Positions 24,887 through 33,688 of a stretch of 64,000 bases of DNA are shown here, piece by piece; within the stretch, counting starts at the first letter, position 1, and every line of letters starts with the position of its first letter. Below the pieces are notes generated by a model, which saw only the letters and a list, made by a program, of their open reading frames with translations, ran no database searches and was not told the DNA's origin. This stretch comes from Streptomyces sp. NBC_01591 (GTDB lineage: Bacteria; Actinomycetota; Actinomycetes; Streptomycetales; Streptomycetaceae): NCBI RefSeq assembly GCF_035918155.1, contig NZ_CP109327.1:4216001-4280000 (forward strand), read 5' to 3'. The translations under genes and the position numbers were made by a program.

Positions 24887-26389
24887 TCAGTCCGCGCAGT
24901 ACGCGTCGCGCTCCGGCCGCGTCCCTGTGGTCAGGAACTCGGTGACCGCGCGGTCGCCGCAGGCGTTCCCGTTGCCCAGGTACATGCCGTGCCCACCGTG
25001 GTCGACGGCGACCATACGGGCCCGGTCCCCGAAGGCCGCGCGCATCTTCAGGGCGCCGGAGTACGGGGTCGCCGGGTCGCGCAGGCCCTGGATCATCAGG
25101 ACGTTGGACGGTCCCTGGTCCGTGATCCTGGTCGGCTCCTCGGCGGGGACGTCCTTCCAGAAGGCGCACGGGGTGACGTTCGCCGGCACCCCGGCGGTCA
25201 GCGGGTGCTGCACGCGGTCGGCGGCGACGGCGCGCCGGAACGAGGCGACCGTGCCCTGCCAACGCACGTCGTTGCAGACCACGCCGATCGAGACCGCCGC
25301 GTCCGCGTCCGGGAGCGGCCCGCTCAGCGCGGCGGGCAGGACCGGCGTCACCGAGGTGTCCCGGGCCGCCTGGACGAGCTCCGCCAGCTCGGCGAAGGCG
25401 TCGTCGTCGTACAGGGCCATCTGGAGCGCCTGGCGCAGCCGGTTGCCGGTCAGCGGGACGCCCGGCGTGGTGGACTCCCTCGGTTCACGGTCCAGCCGCG
25501 CCGCCAGATCCAGCACCAGCGGCCGTACGTCCTCGGCCCGCTGCGCGAGTCGCAGTCCCTCCTCGTCCCGGGCCGGGTCCGAGGCCCAGCGTGCGAAGTC
25601 GGGGAACCGGTCGTCCGCCCCCACCGCCATGTTGGCCAGCCAGCCCTGCCCGACGCGCGACGGGTCGGGGTCGCCGCTGCTGTCCAGCACCCAACGGTCC
25701 GTGTGCTGGGGGTACTTCTGCGCGTACACGGCTCCCACATAGGTGCCGTACGAGCTCCCCCAGGCCGACAGTTTCTCCTCGCCGAGCGCCTGCCGGAAGC
25801 GGTCGATGTCCCGTACCTCGTTGGCCGTGGTCAAGCTCCGCAGCACCGGGCCGCCGTTGCGGGCGCAGGCCTCGGCGGTGCGCCGGGAGCGCGTCACGTT
25901 CTCGGTGATCGAGCCGTCGGCGCCGGGCCAGGACCGCAGGTTCACCAGCTCCCGGTCCTCCGGGGCGAGCCCGCAGCTCGCCTTCGTGCTGCCGCCGACC
26001 CCGCGCGGGTCGAGGCTCACGATGTCGTACCGCCCGCCCGTCTCCCGCTGCAGCCGCTCCCCCTTCTCCGTCACCCGCTGCACCCCGGAGGAGCCCGGAC
26101 CGCCGGCGATCACCATCAGAGTCCCGCGCCGGGCGGCGGGCCGGTCGCTGCGTACCCGGGTCACCGCGAGGGAGAGCTGCGGGCCGTCCGGGTCCCGGTA
26201 GTCCTGCGGTACGGGCAGTTCGGCGCACTCCTGCGCGGCGGGACCGCCGGCCGTGGCACAGGGCCGCCAGGAGAGCGCGGGTGCGGCGCCCTCGGCGTGG
26301 GCAGGCGGGGTCACGGCCCCGGTGATGGCGGTGGCGACAGCGGTGACGGACAGGGCGAGGAACGCGGCGGATTTGCGGTAAGTCGTCAT
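24887..26389 (-). CDS. secreted tripeptidyl aminopeptidase-type alpha/beta hydrolase (S33)
   Basis: 500 residues from the ATG at 26389. Signal peptide about residues 1-32 (MTTYRKSAAFLALSVTAVATAITGAVTPPAHA, ending A-H-A). Alpha/beta-hydrolase landmarks: oxyanion segment VIAGGPGSSG, D-P-R-G-V-G-G-S, the nucleophile elbow G-S-S-Y-G-T-Y, acid Asp in QGLRDPATPY and the catalytic His in VDHGGHGMYLGN. A C-terminal TAP-like domain with C-x-D at the end matches the SlpD/SlpE/Tap group of Streptomyces mycelium-associated peptidases that release N-terminal tripeptides. Six or more cysteines could form disulfides outside the cell. Confidence 0.87.
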   Translation of the reverse strand: MTTYRKSAAFLALSVTAVATAITGAVTPPAHAEGAAPALSWRPCATAGGPAAQECAELPVPQDYRDPDGPQLSLAVTRVRSDRPAARRGTLMVIAGGPGSSGVQRVTEKGERLQRETGGRYDIVSLDPRGVGGSTKASCGLAPEDRELVNLRSWPGADGSITENVTRSRRTAEACARNGGPVLRSLTTANEVRDIDRFRQALGEEKLSAWGSSYGTYVGAVYAQKYPQHTDRWVLDSSGDPDPSRVGQGWLANMAVGADDRFPDFARWASDPARDEEGLRLAQRAEDVRPLVLDLAARLDREPRESTTPGVPLTGNRLRQALQMALYDDDAFAELAELVQAARDTSVTPVLPAALSGPLPDADAAVSIGVVCNDVRWQGTVASFRRAVAADRVQHPLTAGVPANVTPCAFWKDVPAEEPTRITDQGPSNVLMIQGLRDPATPYSGALKMRAAFGDRARMVAVDHGGHGMYLGNGNACGDRAVTEFLTTGTRPERDAYCAD

Positions 26390-26578
26390 GCAGCAAGCCT
26401 TGTTGAGCCGGGCTCCCCGGCCCATCCGGGAGGCATGCCGGTGCGCGGTGGGGATAGCCCCCGGTCGACGGGGCGATGGCGGAAACGGCCCGCTTGTCAC
26501 ACTTCCGCTTCGCCGTCCGTCAGTGCAGTGAGGGCGCGGCGAGAACGCGGCCGCGACGGATATCGAAGGAGAGACGTC

Positions 26579-27034
26579 ATGCAGGCACGTATCCAGAACC
26601 CGGCCGAGGTCCTTCCCGAGGCCCTGCCACCCGTGCTGGGCCTGGTCAAGGCCATCCAGAAGGGCGGACTGCCGGAGACCACGCTCGAACTGGTCGGTCT
26701 GCGGGTGAGCCAGATCAACGGCTGCACCTTCTGCGTCGACGGGCACGTACGCAACGCCAGGAAGGCCGGTGAGAGCGACGAGCGGCTCTTCGCCGTGTCG
26801 GCCTGGCACGACGCGCCGTACTTCACCGACGCCGAGCGGGCCGCGCTGGCGCTCGCGGAGCACTCGACCCGGCTCAGCGACCGCTCCGACCCGGTGCCCG
26901 ACGCCATCTGGGACGAGGCCGCCCGCCACTTCAGCGAGAAGGAGCTCGCCGCCCTGGTCCTCGCGATCGGTCTGACGAACCTCTTCAACCGCATCAACGT
27001 CACCACCAAGCAGCCCCCGGGCAAGACCTGGTAG
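26579..27034 (+). CDS. carboxymuconolactone decarboxylase/AhpD-like protein
   Basis: 151 residues; ATG at 26579 preceded by GAAGGAGAG. The AhpD-like redox motif is present: N-G-C-T-F-C-V-D-G-H (CxxC plus downstream His), followed by ARKAGESDERLFAVSAW and a helical C-terminus (ALVLAIGLTNLFNRINV). Family members are alkylhydroperoxidase-type disulfide reductases, and many actinobacterial copies are partnered by ECF sigma factors. None is adjacent here. Likely cytoplasmic peroxide or thiol stress protein. Confidence 0.88.
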   Translation: MQARIQNPAEVLPEALPPVLGLVKAIQKGGLPETTLELVGLRVSQINGCTFCVDGHVRNARKAGESDERLFAVSAWHDAPYFTDAERAALALAEHSTRLSDRSDPVPDAIWDEAARHFSEKELAALVLAIGLTNLFNRINVTTKQPPGKTW

Positions 27035-27139
27035 GCCACACACCGACGAAGAGGCCGGCGGGCCCGCCGACGGTGCGGTGGGCCCGCCGAGGGCGGCGGC
27101 GATAGCCTGGTGCGTGCAGCAGGCAGGAGACATGTGCCC

Positions 27140-27550
27140 ATGGGAGCCCGGAATCCCCAAGGTTCCGTCGTCGCGGTGGTCGCGCTCGGCGGCGCGATCG
27201 GGGCATCCGCCCGCTACGGGGCCGCGCTGTTCTGGCCCACCGCCCCGGGCGGCTTCCCGTGGACGACGCTGGTCGTGAACGCCGTCGGATGCGCGGTGAT
27301 CGGCGTGTTCACGGTGGTGATCAGCGAGGCGTGGACGGCACACCGGCTGGTGCGGCCGTTCTTCGGTACGGGGGTGCTCGGCGGGTTCACCACGTTCTCG
27401 ACGTATGCGGTCGACATCCAGCGCCTGCTCGACGGCGGCCGGGCCCGTGCCGGTCTGGTGTACCTGGGACTGACGCTGTTCGCGGCTCTCGCGGCGGTGT
27501 GGACTGCGGTGTGGGCGACCCGCCGCGTGCTGGCCTGGAGGCAGCCATGA
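27140..27550 (+). CDS. crcB: fluoride ion exporter FluC/CrcB, subunit 1
   Basis: 136 residues; ATG at 27140 lies 9 nt after AGGAGA (an in-frame GTG at 27134 is too close). Four transmembrane helices. CrcB hallmarks: [14 protein letters not shown] at the start, [11 protein letters not shown] (N of TM2), [15 protein letters not shown] (Phe box and Na+ site region with G-x-T-T-F-S-T). FluC proteins form dual-topology dimeric F- channels. Here a second crcB lies two genes on, so the pair probably forms an antiparallel heterodimer. The stop overlaps the DUF190 start. Confidence 0.9.
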   Translation: MGARNPQGSVVAVVALGGAIGASARYGAALFWPTAPGGFPWTTLVVNAVGCAVIGVFTVVISEAWTAHRLVRPFFGTGVLGGFTTFSTYAVDIQRLLDGGRARAGLVYLGLTLFAALAAVWTAVWATRRVLAWRQP

Positions 27551-27909
27551 CGACGCCGGAGACGGAACGGGGCCTGCGCCTGACGGTTCTCGTCGGCGAG
27601 TCCGACGGGTGGCACCACAGACCGGTCTTCACGGAGATCGTGCACCGGGCGCACCTGGCCGGACTGTCGGGCGCCAGCGTGTTCCGCGGCATCGAGGGCT
27701 TCGGCACCTCGTCGATGATCCACACCCAGCGGCTGCTCTCGCTGAGCGAGGACCTGCCGGTGGCGGTCGTGATCGTGGACACCGAGGCACGGATCAGGGC
27801 GTTCCTGCCGCTCATCGGGGAACTGGTCGCGGACGGCGGAGTGGCCTTCCTGGACGAGTGCGAGATCGTGCGCTTCGGCGGCGAACGGGAGCGGGAGCGG
27901 GGCCGGTGA
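27547..27909 (+). CDS. DUF190 protein (fluoride-operon associated)
   Basis: 120 residues; ATGA overlap with the upstream crcB and GTGA overlap with the downstream one. DUF190 features: [12 protein letters not shown], then [27 protein letters not shown], and [15 protein letters not shown]. The fold is ferredoxin-like (PII-related), suggesting a trimeric regulatory protein. It is often encoded with crcB genes, so a regulatory role for the fluoride channel is inferred. Confidence 0.9.
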   Translation: MTTPETERGLRLTVLVGESDGWHHRPVFTEIVHRAHLAGLSGASVFRGIEGFGTSSMIHTQRLLSLSEDLPVAVVIVDTEARIRAFLPLIGELVADGGVAFLDECEIVRFGGERERERGR

Positions 27910-28280
27910 ACTGGCTGCTGGTGATCGTCGGGGCGGCGGTCGGGGCGCCGCTGCGGTATCTGACCGACCGGGCGGTGCAGTCCCGGCACGACAGCGTCTT
28001 CCCGTGGGGGACCTTCGCGGTCAATGTGTCGGGTTCGCTGATCCTGGGCCTGCTGACCGGCGCGGTGGCGGCCGGCGCCGCCTCCTCGCACCTGCAACTG
28101 CTGCTCGGCACGGGACTGTGCGGGGCGCTCACCACGTACTCGACGTTCAGTTACGAGACGCTGCGGCTGGCCGAGGACGGTGCGAAGTCCTACGCGGTGG
28201 CCAATGTCGTGGCGAGCGTGGTGGCGGGGCTGGGCGCGGCGTTCGCCGGGGTCGCGCTGGCGCGGGCCCTCTGGTCGTAG
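27906..28280 (+). CDS. crcB: fluoride ion exporter FluC/CrcB, subunit 2
   Basis: 124 residues from a GTG overlapping the DUF190 stop. Four transmembrane helices. Hallmarks: [28 protein letters not shown] and [15 protein letters not shown]. The N-terminus has little positive charge before TM1, unlike the first copy, consistent with opposite membrane orientation of the pair. A hairpin terminator follows. Confidence 0.9.
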   Translation: MNWLLVIVGAAVGAPLRYLTDRAVQSRHDSVFPWGTFAVNVSGSLILGLLTGAVAAGAASSHLQLLLGTGLCGALTTYSTFSYETLRLAEDGAKSYAVANVVASVVAGLGAAFAGVALARALWS

Positions 28281-28291
28281 GTGCCGCGGTC

Positions 28292-28336
28292 GGCGTCCCC
28301 TGCCGCCGCAATGCGAGGCGGAGGCAGGGGAACGCC
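28292..28336 (+). terminator. hairpin terminator after fluoride operon
   Basis: GGCGT-CCCCTGCC pairs with GGCAGGGG-AACGCC, with a further GCC/GGC pairing inside the loop, 12 nt after the second crcB stop. The rest of the interval to 28569 shows no gene. Confidence 0.65.
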
Positions 28337-28569
28337 GTTGAGGAGGAGCCGTCACCGAGCGCCGGGCGATTCAACCCGTTCCGCGCCGACAGCGGTCCGT
28401 CAGGCGCCGACGCTAGGCAACCGCCCGCGCCGCACGCCCGGCACCACGCCGGTGCCCGGCCCGGCACCACCCCAACAGCAGGCGCCGGGGTACGCCGGCC
28501 GGGACGGTCCTGCGGGTCGCGGGCGGCCGGTAGCCGCACCGCGGACCGGCCTGATCCGTACGGAAGGCC

Positions 28570-30081
28570 CTACCCGCCGCGGTTGGTGCGGCGCTGCTTC
28601 GCGGCGGCGCGGGCCTCCGCGGTGGGCAGGTCGGAGCGGCGTGAGCGGCCCGCCTTCGTGGGGCGGGTGCCCAGGCCCCGGAAGGCCGCGCCGCCGCTCC
28701 CGGCGCGCTCCGACACCGGTGCGGCGCCGTCGACCGGCACCCCCGAGGGCTTGCGCGCGCCGGTGATCCGGCTCAGTTCGGCCTCGCCGGAGCGGACCTG
28801 GGCGATCTGCGGGGTGATCCCGGCGTCGGCCATCAGCCGGGTCATCTCGCGGCGCTGCCCCGGCAGCACCAGCGTGACGACGCTGCCGGACTCACCGGCA
28901 CGGGCGGTACGGCCGCCGCGGTGCAGGTAGTCCTTGTGGTCGCTCGGCGGATCGACGTTGACGACCAGGTCCAGGTTGTCGATGTGGATGCCGCGCGCCG
29001 CGACGTTCGTCGCGACCAGCACCGTGACCTGCCCGGTCCTGAACCGCTCCAGGGTGCGGGTGCGCTGCGGCTGGGACTTCCCGCCGTGCAGCGCGGCGGC
29101 CCGCACCCCGCTGCCGAGCAGATGGCCGGTGAGCTTGTCGACGGCGTGCTTGGTGTCCAGGAACATGATCACCCGGCCGTCGCGGGCCGCGATCTCGGTC
29201 GTGGTGGCGTACTTGTCCGCGCCCTGCACGTAGAGCACGTGGTGCTCCATCGTCGTCACCGCGGCTGCGGCCGGGTCGACCGAGTGGACCACCGGGTCGT
29301 GCAGATAGCGGCGGACCAGCAGGTCGACGTTACGGTCCAGGGTCGCCGAGAACAGCATCCGCTGGCCCTGCGGCCGCACCAGGTCGAGCAGCTCGGTGAC
29401 CTGCGGCATGAACCCCATGTCGGCCATCTGGTCGGCCTCGTCGAGGACGGTGACGGCGACCCGGTCCAGATGGCAGTCGCGGCGCTCGACGAGGTCCTTG
29501 AGACGGCCCGGCGTGGCGACGACGACCTCGGCGCCGCCGCGCAGCGCGGAGGCCTGCCGGCCGATCGACATGCCGCCGACGACGGTGGCCATGCGCAGCC
29601 TGAGCGCGCGGGCGTACGGGGTGAGCGCGTCGGTGACCTGCTGGGCCAGCTCCCGGGTGGGGACGAGGACCAGGGCCAGCGGCCGGCGGGCGTCGGCCCG
29701 GTTGCCCGCGATACGGGCCAGCACGGCCAGGCCGAAGGCGAGCGTCTTGCCGGAGCCGGTCCGGCCGCGGCCCAGCACGTCGCGCCCCGCGAGGGAGTTC
29801 GGCAGGGTGGCCGCCTGGATCGGGAACGGCGTGGTGACACCCTCGGCGGTGAGCGCCGACAGCAACGGCTCGGGCAGGTCCAGTTCCGTGAAGGCATTCA
29901 CGGCGGGCAGCGCCGGAGTGATGGTGTTCGGCAGCGCGAACTCACCCTGCACGGCGGCGGGCCTGCGGCCGGAACCACCGGAACGCCGGGCGGGCGTGCC
30001 GGAACGGCCCCCGGGGCCTCGGGAAAACCGGTCGTTCGAACGTGCTGTGCGGTCGCGGTTACGGTCGCGGTCGCGGTCCAT
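28570..30081 (-). CDS. DEAD-box ATP-dependent RNA helicase
   Basis: 503 residues from the ATG at 30081. The first 45 residues are Arg/Asp/Gly-rich (MDRDRDRNRDRTARS) and probably bind RNA. Motifs in order: Q motif (F-T-E-L-D-L-P with P-F-P-I-Q), I G-R-T-G-S-G-K-T, Ia PTREL, Ib T-P-G-R, II D-E-A-D, III S-A-T, IV V-I-M-F-L-D-T-K, V A-T-N-V-A-A-R-G-I-H-I, VI H-R-G-G-R-T-A-R. Arg replaces the usual Gln of A-Q-T-G-S-G-K-T. The C-terminus (about 430-503) is basic. With the cold-shock gene encoded just upstream on the same strand, it probably helps unwind structured RNA at low temperature. Confidence 0.92.
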   Translation of the reverse strand: MDRDRDRNRDRTARSNDRFSRGPGGRSGTPARRSGGSGRRPAAVQGEFALPNTITPALPAVNAFTELDLPEPLLSALTAEGVTTPFPIQAATLPNSLAGRDVLGRGRTGSGKTLAFGLAVLARIAGNRADARRPLALVLVPTRELAQQVTDALTPYARALRLRMATVVGGMSIGRQASALRGGAEVVVATPGRLKDLVERRDCHLDRVAVTVLDEADQMADMGFMPQVTELLDLVRPQGQRMLFSATLDRNVDLLVRRYLHDPVVHSVDPAAAAVTTMEHHVLYVQGADKYATTTEIAARDGRVIMFLDTKHAVDKLTGHLLGSGVRAAALHGGKSQPQRTRTLERFRTGQVTVLVATNVAARGIHIDNLDLVVNVDPPSDHKDYLHRGGRTARAGESGSVVTLVLPGQRREMTRLMADAGITPQIAQVRSGEAELSRITGARKPSGVPVDGAAPVSERAGSGGAAFRGLGTRPTKAGRSRRSDLPTAEARAAAKQRRTNRGG

Positions 30082-30236
30082 ACGGAACCCTTCCTCGATA
30101 TGGCGCGTATCGAGGAATTCGCTGCGGCGGCGGATCGCGCAGGAATCGCAAGAACGGGCCGTTGACAAGCCTGGACGAAGCCCGGCTGCGAAAAAACTCG
30201 GGGCGGCTCGGGCGGACCGGCGGACAACAGCGAACC

Positions 30237-30264
30237 GGGGCCCGCACCCGGAGGTGCGGGCCCC
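30237..30264 (-). terminator. terminator of cold-shock gene
   Basis: A 12-bp perfect stem (GGGGCCCGCACC / GGTGCGGGCCCC) with a 4-nt loop lies 45 bp downstream of the csp stop on the minus strand. No T-tract. Confidence 0.6.
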
Positions 30265-30308
30265 GATCGTGCAAGTCGCCGCAACGCGTCGGCGCCGGAG
30301 CAGCGGGA

Positions 30309-30512
30309 TCAGGCCGGGGTGATGTTCTCCGCCTGCGGGCCCTTCTGGCCCTGCGTGACATCGAAGTTCACCCGCTGGCCCTCCTGGAGCTCACGGAAAC
30401 CGCTGGCAGCGATGTTCGAGTAGTGGGCGAAGACATCAGGGCCGCCGCCGTCCTGCTCGATAAAACCGAAGCCCTTTTCCGCGTTGAACCACTTGACGGT
30501 GCCAGTAGCCAT
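30309..30512 (-). CDS. cold-shock protein (CspA family)
   Basis: 67 residues, the family's usual length. RNA-binding motifs RNP1 K-G-F-G-F-I (13-18) and RNP2 V-F-A-H-Y-S (27-32); the usual V-F-V-H-F/Y-S has Ala. The start ATG at 30512 has AAGGAG on the minus strand 6-11 nt upstream. A single OB-fold chaperone that keeps mRNA single-stranded. The 5' region is long and less GC-rich, as expected for cold-shock mRNA leaders. The DEAD-box gene lies 228 bp downstream on the same strand. Confidence 0.93.
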   Translation of the reverse strand: MATGTVKWFNAEKGFGFIEQDGGGPDVFAHYSNIAASGFRELQEGQRVNFDVTQGQKGPQAENITPA

Positions 30513-30944
30513 ATTTATCTCCTTCATGGGGGGCAGTTCCCGGGGATTCGCACCGTGCGGATCCCACGTCGCCGCAATGATTACCCCATCCGGAAAGCAC
30601 CGGAAAACAGTCTTCGGGAACCACAACTGCAACTGCTTCCAGAATAGCACAGCGAAAGCAACCGGGCGCGGCAAGTAATTTCGCCCCACGGACGCGCAAT
30701 TAATTCCCGCCGGACACCCCAGTCGGGCATTGCTTCGGGCATTCTGTCGGGCATTGTGTGAAATCTGGTTCCACCCGCGCGTGACATTCGGTTCCGCCGC
30801 AATGAATACCCGCTCGCGCGCCCGCGGCCCCGCCGGCCGCACCCCTCACCGGCCCGCCCTCGGCGCGCCCCGCGACCCGGCTCCCGCGCCCACCGAAACC
30901 GGAGGCCGGTTGATGACGGCCTGACCAGCAGTCATAATGCACGG

Positions 30945-31098
30945 GTAGCCCTTCACGCATCCCCCGTCGTGAAGGGCTACACCCATGCCCGCACAGCATG
31001 CATGTGCGTCATGCACCTTTTGTCCGTGGTGAATTCGCGCGAACCGCGTCGATTTCACAGGCAGGGGACTCCCCTCGTGGTCCCCTGCCCGTGTTTTT
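30945..31098 (+). ncRNA. candidate small RNA or attenuated leader
   Basis: Begins with a perfect 13-bp hairpin (GTAGCCCTTCACG, 10-nt loop, CGTGAAGGGCTAC) and ends with an intrinsic terminator (GGCAGGGGAC, 10-nt loop, GTCCCCTGCC, then GTGTTTTTTC). No coding gene precedes the terminator, so it must end a short transcript or control the downstream operon (start 31256). Short ORFs inside (for example ATG at 31010, MHLLSVVNSREP) run through the terminator and are not convincing. Confidence 0.4.
31060..31098 (+). terminator. T-tailed intrinsic terminator
   Basis: 10-bp perfect stem at 31060-31069 and 31080-31089, followed by a run of six T within GTGTTTTTTC. True U-tailed terminators are rare in this window, which makes its position in a gene-free stretch notable. 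Confidence 0.75.
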
Positions 31099-31115
31099 TC
31101 GAGTTAACAGTGACG

Positions 31116-31131
31116 TTGCGTGTTTACGCAA
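31116..31131. promoter_or_regulatory. palindromic candidate operator
   Basis: TTGCGT-GTTT-ACGCAA, perfect 6-bp arms, 125 bp upstream of the HTH gene start. A likely binding site for the HTH protein or another regulator of the operon. Confidence 0.4.
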
Positions 31132-31255
31132 GCCCGTTCCTGTTCCACCTACCGGACTGAGGACGCCACGTCAGGGTTCGTTACAGTACGAGCCCGTTGA
31201 CCGAATCGACGACCGTGTACGCCGATCGGACGGAAGCGGATACGTGGGGGGCCGG

Positions 31256-31714
31256 ATGGACAGCGTCGGGGAACGCACGCCGGAGCTGCGGACATTGCAG
31301 CAGAAGGTCGAGTACATGGTGGAGAAGACGTTCCCCGGCCAGAAGATCTCGGGGCGCTTCTTCGCCGATCTGGTCAAGGAACGCGGCGGATCGCTCTCGC
31401 ACAGCTACTTCTCCAACATCCTTGCCGGAAAGGTCACTCAGCCGTCCGAGGACATCCTCAAGGCACTCGGTCTGGGCTTCGGCGTGGACTGGCGGTTCTT
31501 CAAGGAGGAGTCCGAGGTCGTCGACGATGTCGTCGCCGGTCTGCAGTTCCTCGCGAAGCAGCGTACGGGGGAGATCAGCGGAGTGGCCGGGCGCGGCCTC
31601 GACGAGGACGGTCTCCCGCCGGAGCTGCTGCAGTTCGCGCTCTCCCTGCTGGAGGACGCCATGGGCCGGCAGGGTGCGGCCGGCGGCGCCGCCCATGGCG
31701 AGCCGGAGAAGTAG
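31256..31714 (+). CDS. helix-turn-helix regulator of ImmA operon
   Basis: 152 residues from ATG 31256 (an in-frame GTG lies 12 nt upstream). N-terminal XRE/EspR-like HTH (about 10-75): LQQKVEYMVEKTF, ISGRFFADLVKERGGSLSHSYFSNILAGKVTQPSEDILKALGLGFGVDWRFF, where SHSYFSNILAG is the recognition helix region. The C-terminus (about 80-152) is acidic and helical and could mediate dimerisation. The stop is 6 nt before the ImmA-type gene. The pair HTH + ImmA recalls repressor/antirepressor systems in which the protease cleaves the repressor. Confidence 0.8.
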   Translation: MDSVGERTPELRTLQQKVEYMVEKTFPGQKISGRFFADLVKERGGSLSHSYFSNILAGKVTQPSEDILKALGLGFGVDWRFFKEESEVVDDVVAGLQFLAKQRTGEISGVAGRGLDEDGLPPELLQFALSLLEDAMGRQGAAGGAAHGEPEK

Positions 31715-31720
31715 ACCGCC

Positions 31721-32335
31721 ATGTCCCTGCGCGAACTGCGGAAGGAGTGCGAGGCCGGGCTGGCCGACCTTCCCATCCCCGCCCCGTTCTCCATCGACGC
31801 ACTGGTGGCAAACATGGAAGCGGCCCGCGGCCGCACCATCGTGCTGCACGAGATGCCCGACCGGCTGGCCCGCGTCAACGCCGCCTGCGGGCTGCGTCTG
31901 AAGACCGGCGGGACCAGCTTCGTGCTCTACCGCCGCCGGCCGACCGCGTACCAGACCCAGCACGTCATCCTGCACGAGCTGTGCCACGAGTGGTTCGACC
32001 ACGGCACCTCCCTCGACCCGGAGCAACTCCGGCGTCTGCTGCCGGTCTTCGACACCTCGCTGATCACCCGGGTCCTCGGGACCGAACCCCCGCCGCCGCC
32101 CCCGCCCCCGACGCCTGGCGTGGCCGAGATCGCCGACGCGCTCCGGTCGGGGGACGGCACCGTGCAGGCCCGCGCGCAGTACGACACCCACGACGAGCGC
32201 ATGGCCGAGTTCGGCGCCTCGCTCATCCCCCGCATGGCCATGGACGTGACGAGCGACGACATGGTGGGGCGGCTGGCCAACTCCCTCTCCCGCCCGGTCG
32301 CCAACCGCCGTCGCGGCCTGTTCCGCCGCACCTGA
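31721..32335 (+). CDS. ImmA/IrrE-type metallopeptidase-like protein
   Basis: 204 residues. Zinc-peptidase motif H85-E-L-C-H89 within HVILHELCHEWFDHG; the third ligand is probably the acidic residue downstream. N-terminal about 40 residues are helical, followed by a beta-rich segment (GRTIVLHEMP, TSFVLYRRRPTAYQ) usual for IrrE-like proteases. A run of eight prolines (about 126-134) links to a C-terminal helical tail. ImmA/IrrE proteases cleave phage or stress repressors; here the natural target would be the upstream HTH protein. Encoded in a four-gene operon with two membrane proteins. Confidence 0.82.
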   Translation: MSLRELRKECEAGLADLPIPAPFSIDALVANMEAARGRTIVLHEMPDRLARVNAACGLRLKTGGTSFVLYRRRPTAYQTQHVILHELCHEWFDHGTSLDPEQLRRLLPVFDTSLITRVLGTEPPPPPPPPTPGVAEIADALRSGDGTVQARAQYDTHDERMAEFGASLIPRMAMDVTSDDMVGRLANSLSRPVANRRRGLFRRT

Positions 32336-32380
32336 CACCGCACGTCCCCCATCTCCCCCCACCACCCCAAGGACCCCGCC

Positions 32381-33688
32381 GTGACCCCCCTCGACCTCGC
32401 CGGCTACTTCATAGCCGTCCTGATGACGGCCGTCGCCCTGTGGCGTATGCCGGCAGCCCTGTGGGGCGATGAAGAAGACAAGCGCCGCCGGGCCCTCTGG
32501 GGCTGCTACGCGGGCTTCGCCGCCGCCCTGTGGACCAAGACCCGGGCCGTGCGCATCGCGCTCAACGACAGCGCCGTCACCGACCTCGCCGTCCTGATCA
32601 AGCACTACACGGCGACGATCGCGATCCTGGCGATCCTCAGCTACATCGTCGCGATCTACGGCCAGTACCCCGACGCCGGAACCGTCCCGCGCCACGTACG
32701 GTTCGCCCGCGCCATCCAGCGGGTGGCGGCCAAGGCGTCGATCGCCACGCTGATCCTGCTGACGGTGCTGTTCTTCACCGTCGTCGACCGTTCCGTCCCC
32801 TCGGACCGCTTCGTCGCCGACCACGCGGGACAGTGGGGGGCCACACTGTACATGAGCGTGTTCTACCTCTACCTGGGTACCGCGTCCGCCGTCTGCGCGT
32901 ACCAGTGGGCGCTGGCCACCGCCAATGCCGGGCTCCGCCATCTGCGGGTGGGCCTCGGGATGATGACGTTCGCCATGTTCATCGGGGTCGGCTACACCGT
33001 CAGCCGGACCCTGTTCCTGTGGGTCAGCGTCGTCGACACCCCGAGCGAGTCCTTCGCGCTCGGCTTCGACGAGACCACCGAGGCCGCGCAGGTGGTGCTG
33101 TTCGCCTTCTTCGCCGTGGGCGCCTCCATCCCCGCCCTCAGCAAGGGGCAGCGGCGCGCGAAGCTGTGGCGGGCCCAGGTCAAACTGCACGGCCTCTGGC
33201 GCGAGTTGATGACCGCGTTCCCCGAGCAGCCCTTCGACCCCCCGGCCTCGCTGGCCCGCGAACTCACCCGCTTCGACACCCCCGCGGACCTGCGGATCGA
33301 CCGCTGGGCCGCCGATATCGCTGACGCGGTGGAGAAGCTGCGCCACTACGTGCCCGACACCCTGCTCCCGGCCGCGAAGGACGCCGCCGCGGCGGACGGC
33401 ACCACCGACCCGGACAGGGCGGGCCCGCTCGCCGAGGCGTACTGGATCAAGGCGGCGCTCACCGCCAAGAACAGCGGTGCGCCCGCCTCGACCGCCGCGG
33501 CGGTGGAAACCCAGCACGCCACCGACCAGGACGGCGAGGTGGCCTGGCTGGTCCGGGTGGCCACCGCGTACCGGACGGTCCCCCAGGACCGGGCGGCACG
33601 GGTGCTGGCGGCCGCCATGCCCGCCGCACCCGGCCCGTCCACCGCGACCGCAGCGCCCCGCACGGCCTCCACCGAGGAGACAGCATGA
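32381..33688 (+). CDS. multi-TM protein, MAB_1171c-type putative transporter with DUF6545-like tail
   Basis: 435 residues from GTG. Seven or eight transmembrane helices in the first about 245 residues (for example LAGYFIAVLMTAVALW, ATIAILAILSYIVAIYG, ASIATLILLTVLFFTVV, GMMTFAMFIGVGYTV, VVLFAFFAVGASIPA), then a cytoplasmic domain (about 250-410) with W-R-A-Q-V-K-L-H-G-L-W-R-E-L and a helical core. This matches the MAB_1171c family, which in actinobacteria repeatedly follows an HTH/ImmA pair. Function is not known; transport is only a database label. ATGA overlap with the next gene. Confidence 0.72.
   Translation: MTPLDLAGYFIAVLMTAVALWRMPAALWGDEEDKRRRALWGCYAGFAAALWTKTRAVRIALNDSAVTDLAVLIKHYTATIAILAILSYIVAIYGQYPDAGTVPRHVRFARAIQRVAAKASIATLILLTVLFFTVVDRSVPSDRFVADHAGQWGATLYMSVFYLYLGTASAVCAYQWALATANAGLRHLRVGLGMMTFAMFIGVGYTVSRTLFLWVSVVDTPSESFALGFDETTEAAQVVLFAFFAVGASIPALSKGQRRAKLWRAQVKLHGLWRELMTAFPEQPFDPPASLARELTRFDTPADLRIDRWAADIADAVEKLRHYVPDTLLPAAKDAAAADGTTDPDRAGPLAEAYWIKAALTAKNSGAPASTAAAVETQHATDQDGEVAWLVRVATAYRTVPQDRAARVLAAAMPAAPGPSTATAAPRTASTEETA

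Larger units (their letters stand above)
30513..31255. other. 743-bp intergenic region with leaders and hairpins
   Basis: No gene is supported. On the minus side the first 150-200 bp is the cold-shock mRNA leader, relatively AT-rich. On the plus side there are a perfect 13-bp inverted repeat (30945-30980), a T-tailed intrinsic terminator (31060-31098) and a palindrome (31116-31131), all upstream of the HTH/ImmA operon. Confidence 0.6.

Noticed and set aside
27035..27139. Fluoride riboswitch before crcB
   Set aside because: The conserved fluoride-aptamer elements could not be found; the region is a GC-rich palindromic GGGCCCGCC stretch.
31181..33517. 778-codon open frame on the minus strand
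   Set aside because: Antisense shadow of the HTH-ImmA-membrane-protein operon; it has no recognisable domain and a Gly/Val/Arg-rich composition.
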